Assembly (NCBI RefSeq): GCF_004331735.1
Contig: NZ_SJSO01000020.1
Span: 1-64,000 of the forward strand
Source of the DNA: Pedobacter psychrodurus
GTDB taxonomy: Bacteria > Bacteroidota > Bacteroidia > Sphingobacteriales > Sphingobacteriaceae
Length of the DNA: 64,000 nt
Reading direction: 5' to 3'
This document shows, in pieces, positions 34,089-41,066 of this stretch. How positions within the stretch are numbered: position 1 is the stretch's first letter; the number at the start of each line of letters is the position of its first letter. A program made the position numbers and the translations under genes. Below the pieces are notes generated by a model. That model worked only from the letters and a program-made list of their open reading frames with translations, had not been told where the DNA came from and ran no database searches.

Positions 34089-34355
34089 ATGAAAATTACA
34101 TTAGACACAAAATCCCTTTTGTTGGGATTCCTAGGCGCAGGCTTAATGTTTACGGCCATCAGTTTTAAAAACGAACGCGGACCACTTATCGGAAGGTACC
34201 GTACAGAAGTAAATGCGAATAATATGGTTGTTATTCTTGATACTGAAAGCGGAGATTATATTATTGCGCCAGCTTTGCAAGAGGGCGGAAAAGCAACATG
34301 GTTTAAAGGTGAGTTTGATAAAACATTCATTGCCGCCATTGATAATAAAAGATAG
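34089..34355 (+). CDS. Small exported or membrane-anchored hypothetical protein
   Basis: An 88-residue protein with one N-terminal hydrophobic segment (SLLLGFLGAGLMFTAISF) followed by about 60 soluble residues (RYRTEVNANNMVVILDTESGDYIIAP). The soluble part looks like two beta hairpins. Similar small proteins in Bacteroidota carry a signal anchor and unknown function; I do not recognise this one more closely. It stands 102 bp after the amidohydrolase and converges on the DUF4833 gene. Confidence 0.7.
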   Translation: MKITLDTKSLLLGFLGAGLMFTAISFKNERGPLIGRYRTEVNANNMVVILDTESGDYIIAPALQEGGKATWFKGEFDKTFIAAIDNKR

Positions 34356-34417
34356 CGGAAAGCGTAAGTTGTTGTCGTTTTTAGGATAATTTTTCGATTA
34401 TTTTACGCTTATCCGCT
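34354..34417. terminator. Hairpin between convergent genes
   Basis: AGCGGAAAGCGTAA at 34354-34367 pairs with TTACGCTTATCCGCT at 34403-34417 (one bulged base). The right arm overlaps the last codons of the DUF4833 gene. It may end both transcripts, though no perfect T-run follows. Confidence 0.45.
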
Positions 34418-34970
34418 CAACAATAGCTTTCCCCGTTGATTCTTCAATGCCTTCAATTTCTCCATATTTTACATTTGGAAGCCAGAAGCTGCCGCCTTGA
34501 ATTCTGATAAACAATCGGGTAACTCTGATTATCCGGTTGTTTATCGTTACCGAAACATGGTAGCTTTTATCGCTATACCTTTGCAGGTAAAAAGGTAGTT
34601 TTTTATGCGATACAAACCTAAATTCATATTTATCGGCTCCCAGGGCCTTTGTATCGATACCGTAGGCAAACTTCCGTTGGATATAGCCCAGATCTTTTTT
34701 CTGTCCTTTTTCGCCGTAACGGATCCAATAAACCTGGATAGGGGCATCAGTATTAATACTCCCGTTTTCTTTTAGGTTTAGCGCATAAATTAAGGTATTT
34801 GTATTCGGATCGCGCTGGAGATAAAACAACATATGATCTACATTTTTAGGCGTAGGGAAATTGATGGGGGATGGGTCTTTCGATTGTGCCCACATTTGGC
34901 CTGAACTAAAAAGAAAGATAAAAATGGCGATAAATAGATTTTTAGATAGATTAGGAGGTGTTCGCTGCAT
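34398..34970 (-). CDS. DUF4833 exported protein
   Basis: A 190-residue protein with a signal peptide (KNLFIAIFIFLFSSGQMWAQ). The mature part matches the DUF4833 pattern: DHMLFYLQRDPNTNTLIYALN, then PIQVYWIRYGEKGQ, LGYIQRKFAYG and KSYHVSVTINNRIIRVTRLFI. Function unknown; likely periplasmic or lipid-linked. It lies 22 bp after the 61-codon ORF that follows the SAM-I aptamer, so the riboswitch may control this gene. Confidence 0.88.
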   Translation of the reverse strand: MQRTPPNLSKNLFIAIFIFLFSSGQMWAQSKDPSPINFPTPKNVDHMLFYLQRDPNTNTLIYALNLKENGSINTDAPIQVYWIRYGEKGQKKDLGYIQRKFAYGIDTKALGADKYEFRFVSHKKLPFYLQRYSDKSYHVSVTINNRIIRVTRLFIRIQGGSFWLPNVKYGEIEGIEESTGKAIVERISVK

Positions 34971-34992
34971 TTTAAGCTTTGTTATTGAGATG

Positions 34993-35178
34993 TTATTGTT
35001 TTATATTATTGTTTGTTATTCGTTGATCGCTTATCGAGATTTCTAGATTGAGCTGTTCGTTATAAAGCCGATCAGACTCCGTTTTACAATTTTCATAATC
35101 ATCTAATTTTTCTCCCGAAGTGTTTCCATGGATCTCGAAAAAATCCCTGATGGATGGATAATCAAAATAAACCGACAT
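34993..35178 (-). CDS. Doubtful 61-codon ORF downstream of the SAM-I riboswitch
   Basis: MSVYFDYPSIRDFFEIHGNT and on to a stop at 34993; acidic and soluble, with no recognised domain. It starts 79 bp after the aptamer and ends 22 bp before DUF4833. It may be a real small protein, the stump of a longer methionine-related gene, or chance. Codon use is not clearly coding towards its end (SDQRITNNNIKQ). Confidence 0.3.
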   Translation of the reverse strand: MSVYFDYPSIRDFFEIHGNTSGEKLDDYENCKTESDRLYNEQLNLEISISDQRITNNNIKQ

Positions 35179-35256
35179 ATCTTAAAATTTAGGTTACCAG
35201 TTTCAGAAAGAATAGCCGTCGATAGTCCGTCGAAAACAGTAAGAATCTGCTTTCAA

Positions 35257-35354
35257 ACTCATCTTTTCTGCTATTGCAGAAGGAATTAGCACCTTGTTAT
35301 GCAACAGGTTGCTAAGACATCAAAGGGCCATTCCCTCCGTCTTTCTTGATAAGT
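35257..35354 (-). promoter_or_regulatory. SAM-I (S-box) riboswitch aptamer
   Basis: On the minus strand the sequence runs ACTTATCAAGAAAGACGGAG, then GGAATGGCCC, TTTGATGTCTTAGCAACC, GGTGCTAATTCC, a CTGCAATAGCAG hairpin and GATGAGT. These are the conserved S-box blocks (TTATCAAGA, GGAGGGA-TGGCCC, GCAACC, GGTGCTAATTCC). P1 closes perfectly: ACTTATC with GATGAGT (one G-U). This class binds S-adenosylmethionine and shuts off methionine, cysteine or SAM-related genes. I see no strong terminator downstream, so translational control is possible. No methionine gene follows; only a 61-codon ORF and DUF4833. Confidence 0.9.
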
Positions 35355-35380
35355 ATGTATTAAACAATTTAAATGTTTAG

Positions 35381-35451
35381 ACGTCATGGACGGAATCGAA
35401 CCGCCGTACCAGGTTTTGCAGACCTTTACCTAACCACTCGGCCACATGACT
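35381..35451 (-). tRNA. tRNA-Cys (GCA), divergent
   Basis: Reads as a 71-base tRNA. The anticodon GCA is at 35419-35417 in loop CTGCAAA, the T-arm is GGCGG-TTCGATT-CCGTC (one G-U), and the D-arm is GCCGAGTGGTTAGGT. The acceptor stem pairs six of seven bases (GTCATG with CATGAC) but position 1 A faces G, and the outer anticodon pair is A-G. CCA is not encoded. It may be a second, drifting copy. It lies 26 bases upstream of the SAM-I aptamer on the same strand. Confidence 0.8.
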
Positions 35452-35499
35452 ATAATCTCTTCAGTATACCTTACAAGCAGGTTTTTGAAATTGATAAAA

Positions 35500-35507
35500 C
35501 AAAGGTA
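35500..35507 (-). promoter_or_regulatory. Possible promoter -7 box for tRNA-Cys/SAM-I unit
   Basis: TACCTTTG on the minus strand fits TAnnTTTG; predicted start is near 35493, about 42 bases before the tRNA. No equally good box lies between tRNA and aptamer, so both may be on one transcript. The -33 element is weak. Confidence 0.4.
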
Positions 35508-35620
35508 TAAATAATTACTATAAAATCTATAGAAATAGTAGTTTTATTTAAGCTGGTTTTGAAACTGAAAATATGTATACCAATTAATGTCATGGAGGGA
35601 GCAAAGGGTTCTGTAATAGA

Positions 35621-35661
35621 AACAGCAAAGGACAAATCCATTAAGAGTTGTCCTTGCTGTT
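35621..35661 (-). terminator. Hairpin after the first tldD gene
   Basis: AACAGCAAAGGACAA and TTGTCCTTGCTGTT pair over 14 bp with one bulged A, just after the tldD stop at 35683. The T-tract is poor, so strength is uncertain. Confidence 0.5.
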
Positions 35662-35682
35662 AAAGAAGTGAGAAGAATGATA

Positions 35683-37323
35683 TTATCCTAACTTTCTTCC
35701 GGTATTAATTACGTTAACCCCATTAAAACGCGTGGTCGCACTACCGTGCGAAACAGCACTTACTTGTCCGGGTTGGCCCTTTCCATCTGAAAATGTACCG
35801 CCTAGCCTGTAATCGTTTTTATCACAGCGTTGCACGCAAGAGTTCCAAAATTCTTGGGTATTGGCTTGGTAGGCCGCATCTTTAAGCATACCAACAATTT
35901 TACCTTCTTTAATTTCGTAAGCCAGCTGTGCGCTGAACTGGAAATTATAACGTTGTTGATCGATGGAATAGGAATTCCGCCCGAACATATAAATTCCTTT
36001 TTCTACATTTTTAACCATATCAGCGGCACTTAAGGCTGTATTTCCAGGTGCTAATGAAACATTAGGCATCCTTTGAAATTGGATACTTTCCCAACTATCG
36101 GCATAACAACAGCCTTGTGATTCTTTTAATCCTAAAATATGTGCCTGGTCGCGGATGGTCTGGTAATTCACCAAAATTCCATCTTTAATGATATCCCATT
36201 TGCCACATTTTACACCTTCGTCATCATAACCCACGGCTCCTAGCGAACCCACTTCCAGTTTATCGGCAATGATGTTTACTTCTTTGCTTCCGAAGTTGAA
36301 TTTTTTGCTTTCCCATTTATCCAATGTTAAAAAACTGGTTCCTGCATAATTCGCCTCATAACCTAAAACGCGGTCTAACTCAGTTGGGTGTCCAACAGAC
36401 TCGTGGATGGTTAAGAATAGATGAGAAGGATCTAAAATCAGGTCGTATTTACCTGGGGCAATAGGCTTGGCTTTCAGTTTCTCGTCAACATGTACTGCGG
36501 CTTCACGTACATCTTCCAAAATATCATAACGTTTTTTGTATAGCGTAACCGGGCCACCTTTAATTTTTTCATCGTCTTTTGGTTTCAGGTATTCAAAACC
36601 CATACCCATTGGGGCACTTAAGGCATTTCTGGTTTCGAACTTGCCGCTTGCTGCATCTGTTTTAGTTAAGGTAAAGGTTGGCCATATCCTGTGGATATCC
36701 TGATCGATATAGGAGCCATCGGTTGAAGCAAAATATTTCTGTTCATTGATCATAAAGAGATTGGAGCTAATGTACTTTGCTCCTCCTTTCATGGCCTCGC
36801 TGTTCACCTTTAAAAGAAGGTCAACTTTATCGGCAATAGGCACTTCAAATGCATTAATTTCAACTGGTGTTTTCCAGCTTACTTCGCCATATCCCTTTTG
36901 TGCTGCCAGTTGAACAGGTTCTTCCATCAGTTTTGAATTTCCTTTTGCAATGGCTACGGCAGCCTCAGCGGCTTTGGCGATACTGGCATTATCGAGGTTA
37001 TTGGTTGCTGCAAAGCCCCAGCTTCCATTGGCGATAACACGAACACCTAAACCATATGATTCGGAATTAGCGATGTTTTCTACCCTGGTTTCTCTGGTAG
37101 CCACTACCTGATTTAAATACCGGCCTATACGTACATCGGCATAAGTTGCACCTTTGCTTTTTGCAGCGTTGAGCGCAATATCTGCCATTTTTTTCTTTAG
37201 GGCAACATCAACAGGCGTTAAAGATTCTTCAACAGAAATAATTTTGCCAAAGGCAGGTATATTGGGCATCATGCTGGCACCGAGGCTAACACCTGTCATG
37301 TATAGGAAATCTCTTCTTCTCAA
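35683..37323 (-). CDS. tldD: TldD-family metalloprotease with Tat-like signal (paralogue 1)
   Basis: A 546-residue TldD. The zinc motif HESVGH (His307, Glu308, His312) lies in LTIHESVGHPTELDRVLGYE. The N-terminus MRRRDFLYMTGVSLGASMMP has a twin-arginine motif followed by a hydrophobic stretch, so Tat export is likely, unlike cytoplasmic E. coli TldD. TldD with TldE forms a heterodimeric peptidase that degrades unfolded or small peptides and matures some RiPPs. It shares most residues with the second tldD at 38797-40431. A palindromic repeat separates it from tldE. Confidence 0.93.
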   Translation of the reverse strand: MRRRDFLYMTGVSLGASMMPNIPAFGKIISVEESLTPVDVALKKKMADIALNAAKSKGATYADVRIGRYLNQVVATRETRVENIANSESYGLGVRVIANGSWGFAATNNLDNASIAKAAEAAVAIAKGNSKLMEEPVQLAAQKGYGEVSWKTPVEINAFEVPIADKVDLLLKVNSEAMKGGAKYISSNLFMINEQKYFASTDGSYIDQDIHRIWPTFTLTKTDAASGKFETRNALSAPMGMGFEYLKPKDDEKIKGGPVTLYKKRYDILEDVREAAVHVDEKLKAKPIAPGKYDLILDPSHLFLTIHESVGHPTELDRVLGYEANYAGTSFLTLDKWESKKFNFGSKEVNIIADKLEVGSLGAVGYDDEGVKCGKWDIIKDGILVNYQTIRDQAHILGLKESQGCCYADSWESIQFQRMPNVSLAPGNTALSAADMVKNVEKGIYMFGRNSYSIDQQRYNFQFSAQLAYEIKEGKIVGMLKDAAYQANTQEFWNSCVQRCDKNDYRLGGTFSDGKGQPGQVSAVSHGSATTRFNGVNVINTGRKLG

Positions 37324-37367
37324 ATTTTTTGATTTTTATTAATAAAAAGGTCGTTATCGTACTACAG

Positions 37368-37456
37368 TCGTCATTGCGAGGAGGTACGACGAAGCAATCT
37401 TACAACGATCGCTACCAGCGTGCGCATTAAGATTGCTTCGTGCCTCGCAATGACGG
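37368..37456. repeat. GTCATTGCGAGG palindromic repeat, tldE-tldD spacer
   Basis: gtcattgcgaggaggtacga opens and cgcaatgacgg closes it, with the central block caacgatcgctaccagcgtg. It is nearly identical in its centre to the copy at 40758-40842. Both copies lie upstream of a tldD gene. Confidence 0.8.
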
Positions 37457-37477
37457 AATTTTTATGGAGTTATTTCC

Positions 37478-38794
37478 TTAAATCGCATCCGATAAAGAGG
37501 TAAACGTAAAATCGCGGATTTTCATTGGGGGAATTAATCCATTTCCTGTTCTTACTGGTTTACCTAAAGCTTCAACATTGTTCAGCATAATTACTGGACT
37601 TTCATTGAACCTGAAATTTTTAATCGGGAATTTAATCTCACCATTTTCAATGTAAAAAGTGCCATCACGGGTTAATCCGGTAAGCAATAGCGTTTGCGGA
37701 TCTACTGAGCGGATGTACCAGAAACGGGTTACCAATATTCCTTTTTCGGTACTTTTGATTAAATCTTCCAATGATTGTGTTCCACCTTCGACAATGACGC
37801 TGCGGCTAAATGGAATGGGTTCAACATTTTTTTGTGCCGCCCAGTATCGTGAGTAAGACAGGTTTTTTACTACACCTTTCTCCACCCATTGTGTTCTTTT
37901 CACAGGTAAACCATCTCCATTCCATGTTGCTGATGGGATTTCGGTATTCATGGGATCTGAATAAATGTTTACATTCTCAGAAAATAACTGCTCACCTAAA
38001 CGCGTACCACCGCCCTTTTTGCTCATAAAACTTCTGCCTTCATCTGCACTTCTGGCATCGAAACCTCTAAACATGTTGCTTAAGATATCGCTGGCTGCAA
38101 GAGGCTCTAAGATAACAGTATACTTGCCTGGCTCAATAGCTTTTGCCCCTGCAGAGCCATTGGCTTTACTTGCAGCAATTTTACTTAGGGCAAGTGTATC
38201 CATCTTGTCAAGATCGTTAAAATCTTGCTCAACATAACCCGAGCCAGTACCTTGCTTATTTCTAACCGTTACCGAGAAAGAAACATTTGTACCCTTGTTG
38301 TAAGCGAACAAACCTTTGGAGTTCATGATTGCGTTAAAACTGGTCGCATTTTCTAAAAAACCTGCGGCATCTAAACCAGCGGCCTTTGATACACTTAAAC
38401 TTTTACCCACCATTTCGGCCCTGGTATCGGGTGTCATGGCAGCAGTTTTAGCATTAAAGGTATTTGACTCTGCAAAAGTCTGCGGACCTAAAAGGGGCAT
38501 AAATTCAGGGTTTTCTGGCGCTAACATGGCCAGCTCTTCTGCTCTTTTTACCACCTTTTGTAAGGAAGCATCGTCAAATTCATTTATCGTTGCCGAACCA
38601 GTTTTTTTACCAAAAGTGGAACTTACTCCTAAACTCATGGTGCTGATCTGCCCTGCGGTAGAAACCGCATTACGGGCATAACGGATATTCCCGCCGTCAG
38701 AACCGTTTAAACCTACTTCACAGAAATCGGCTTTCGAATAACCGATTACTTTTTTTAATATCGCCTGGGCTTCTTCTTTACTTAATATGGCCAT
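37478..38794 (-). CDS. tldE: TldE/PmbA-family protein
   Basis: A 438-residue TldE. The N-terminal domain shows ADFCEVGLNGSDGGNIRYAR and the C-terminal beta-rich domain PGKYTVILEPLAASDILSN and DARSADEGRSFM. It lacks the HExxxH zinc motif, as expected for the non-zinc partner of TldD. No signal peptide is present, although both flanking TldD copies have Tat-like signals. It starts 3 bp after the upstream tldD stop (40431-38797), so the two are translationally coupled. Confidence 0.92.
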   Translation of the reverse strand: MAILSKEEAQAILKKVIGYSKADFCEVGLNGSDGGNIRYARNAVSTAGQISTMSLGVSSTFGKKTGSATINEFDDASLQKVVKRAEELAMLAPENPEFMPLLGPQTFAESNTFNAKTAAMTPDTRAEMVGKSLSVSKAAGLDAAGFLENATSFNAIMNSKGLFAYNKGTNVSFSVTVRNKQGTGSGYVEQDFNDLDKMDTLALSKIAASKANGSAGAKAIEPGKYTVILEPLAASDILSNMFRGFDARSADEGRSFMSKKGGGTRLGEQLFSENVNIYSDPMNTEIPSATWNGDGLPVKRTQWVEKGVVKNLSYSRYWAAQKNVEPIPFSRSVIVEGGTQSLEDLIKSTEKGILVTRFWYIRSVDPQTLLLTGLTRDGTFYIENGEIKFPIKNFRFNESPVIMLNNVEALGKPVRTGNGLIPPMKIRDFTFTSLSDAI

Positions 38795-38796
38795 AA

Positions 38797-40431
38797 TTAT
38801 ATTTTTCTTGCTGTATTGATAACATTAACTCCATTAAATCGGGTAGTAGCACTACCATGCGAAACGGCACTGCTTTGAGAAGGCTGCCCTTTTCCATCAT
38901 TAAATGAACCGCCTAAACGGTAATCACTTTCATCGCAAATGGCATTGCACGAATTCCAGAACTCTTGCGTATTGGCCTGGTAGGCCACATCGTTAAGCAT
39001 GCCTACAATTTTACCTTCTTTGATTTCATAAAAAATCTGTCCACCGAACTGGAAATTGTAACGTTGCTGATCGATAGAAAAACTTCCATCGCCGATGATG
39101 TAAATGCCTTTTTCAACGTTTTTGATCATATCATCAACACTTAGTTTTTCTTTGCCGGGCTGTAAAGAAACATTTGGCATGCGCTGAAACTGAACATCAT
39201 CCCAACCTTGCGAATAACAGCAGCCATTAGACTCCGTTAAACCAATAATATGTGCCTGATCGCGGATGGCCTGATAGCTTGTGAGTACCCCATTTTTGAT
39301 CAAATCCCATTTTTTGCATTTAACACCTTCATCATCGTAGCCAACAGCTCCTAACGATCCTATCTGGGTTTTATCGGCCACAATATTTACTTTATCGCTG
39401 CCAAACTTAAAATTTTTCGATTCCCATTTATCTAAAGTTAGGAAACTGGTACCAGCGTAATTGGCTTCGTAGCCTAATACACGGTCTAATTCTGTCGGGT
39501 GACCAACAGATTCGTGGATGGTTAACCAAAGGTGAGAAGGATCTAAAACCAGATCATATTTACCTGGCTCAACCGATTTTGCCTTTACTTTTTCGGTTGC
39601 TACACGGGCTGCCTCTTTTACATCTTCCAGCATATCGTAACGGCCTTTGTAACGCGTTACAATACCAGTAACCTTATCCTCAGGGCGGGCATGCATATAT
39701 TCATAACCTTTGCCTGAAGGAGCACTCAATGCGTTTCGCGTTTTAAATTTGCCAGATTCACGGTCGATTCTGGTTACATTAAAAGTTGGATAAATGCGGT
39801 GAACATCCTGATCGATGTAAGAACCATCAGTAGATGCGAAGTATTTTTGCTCATTAACCGCGAAAATAACAGAGTTTACAAAATTGGCTCCGTTCTGCAT
39901 GGCTACATCGTTCACATTCAGAAGTAGGTCTACTTTCTCTTTTACGGGAACTTCGAATGCATTAATTTCGATCGGCGTTTTCCAGCTTACCTCGCCATAA
40001 CCTTTTTGAGGTGCCAGTTGAACGGGCTCACCTTGTATTTTGGCATTGGCTTTTGCAACGGCAACCGCTTGTTCTGCGGCTTTGGCGATGGCATCTTTAG
40101 TGACATTGTTTGTAGCGGCAAAGCCCCAACAGCCATTAGCTAAAACGCGGATGCCCACGCCATACGATTCGGTATTGGCTACACCTTGAACACGTTTTTC
40201 GCGGGTGGCTACAAACTGGTTTAAATAACGGCCTATGCGGATATCGGCATAAGTTGCACCTTTCGATTTTGCTGCATTTAGCGCAACATCAGCCAGTTCC
40301 TTTTTAATTTTTACATCTACTCCATCTAAAGCCTGTAAAGGGTCTATGGGAGTTCCGAATGCAGAAAGGTCGGGCAGGAGTAGGGCACCCATACCCATTC
40401 CGGATAAGTAGAGGAAGTCTTTTCTTTTCAA
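38797..40431 (-). CDS. tldD: TldD-family metalloprotease with Tat-like signal (paralogue 2)
   Basis: A 544-residue TldD, first gene of the tldD-tldE-tldD unit. The zinc motif HESVGH lies at His306-His311 in LTIHESVGHPTELDR. The N-terminus MKRKDFLYLSGMGMGALLLP is a KR variant of the Tat motif. Long blocks are identical to the first copy (for example LNAAKSKGATYAD, GYGEVSWKTP, NEQKYFASTDGSYIDQD). Gene duplication, with one copy coupled to tldE and the other one downstream, is clear. The region upstream holds repeats and no gene for about 630 bp. Confidence 0.94.
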   Translation of the reverse strand: MKRKDFLYLSGMGMGALLLPDLSAFGTPIDPLQALDGVDVKIKKELADVALNAAKSKGATYADIRIGRYLNQFVATREKRVQGVANTESYGVGIRVLANGCWGFAATNNVTKDAIAKAAEQAVAVAKANAKIQGEPVQLAPQKGYGEVSWKTPIEINAFEVPVKEKVDLLLNVNDVAMQNGANFVNSVIFAVNEQKYFASTDGSYIDQDVHRIYPTFNVTRIDRESGKFKTRNALSAPSGKGYEYMHARPEDKVTGIVTRYKGRYDMLEDVKEAARVATEKVKAKSVEPGKYDLVLDPSHLWLTIHESVGHPTELDRVLGYEANYAGTSFLTLDKWESKNFKFGSDKVNIVADKTQIGSLGAVGYDDEGVKCKKWDLIKNGVLTSYQAIRDQAHIIGLTESNGCCYSQGWDDVQFQRMPNVSLQPGKEKLSVDDMIKNVEKGIYIIGDGSFSIDQQRYNFQFGGQIFYEIKEGKIVGMLNDVAYQANTQEFWNSCNAICDESDYRLGGSFNDGKGQPSQSSAVSHGSATTRFNGVNVINTARKI

Positions 40432-41066
40432 TTGGTTGAATTTAGTTAGTTTACGATTTCAATATAGCCAATTATGAGGTTAAAACTGGAAATTGATTAT
40501 AACATTTTAGTTTCAAAGGCTGAAATAGGTCGATATTTAGATATAAATGGTTTTATTAGGTGATATTAACCACAGATGCGCACAGATAACCACAGATTTT
40601 AGAGGTTTAGAAAGGTTATTAAATATAGTAGGAGGTTTTGCCACGGAAACGCTGAAAGACACGGAGTTAAAGAGTTTAGTGTTTCTGCGGTTTGTTATAC
40701 TGAGAGACAACTTATTGTATAAAAATCAATGACAGGAGAATAAATCTCCTCTAGGTATCGTCATTGCGAGGCACGAAGCAATCTTCCAACGATCGCTACT
40801 AGCGTGCGCTTTAGGATTGCTTCTTGCCTCGCAATGACGACTTTTTTTGTGCGCTCGTTTCCAAACGAGTGCAGAAATAATTATACGATTTCATCGTTAA
40901 AAACGAGCGTTAGCAATTAATAGGATTTGTCATTCTGAACGCAGTGAAGAATCTTTATATAGCCTGTGTTTCATGGAGGGGGATTATTCATTTACTATGT
41001 TGATTTTATGGTATTCATGCTTGCTTCGCAGGTCTTCACTGCGTTCAGAATGACAATATATGCGAG
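40432..41066. other. Gene-free region of dispersed repeats upstream of the Bat operon's end
   Basis: No credible gene in 635 bp. It holds a ccacagatgcgcacagat-type repeat at 40568-40600, a full GTCATTGCGAGG palindrome at 40758-40842 with central caacgatcgctactagcgtg, and a gtcattctgaacgcagtgaa...ttcactgcgttcagaatgac inverted repeat at 40928-41057. A 61-codon frame at 40547 is made of repeat sequence and I do not accept it. Confidence 0.6.

Noticed and set aside
38316..38681. 121-codon open frame antisense to tldE
   Set aside because: It is the reverse of a well-supported TldE gene and encodes Ala/Leu-rich low-complexity text; no start context.
40547..40732. 61-codon frame in the repeat region
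   Set aside because: Made of ccacagatgcgcacagat-type repeat sequence with no domain; gene-like codon use is absent.
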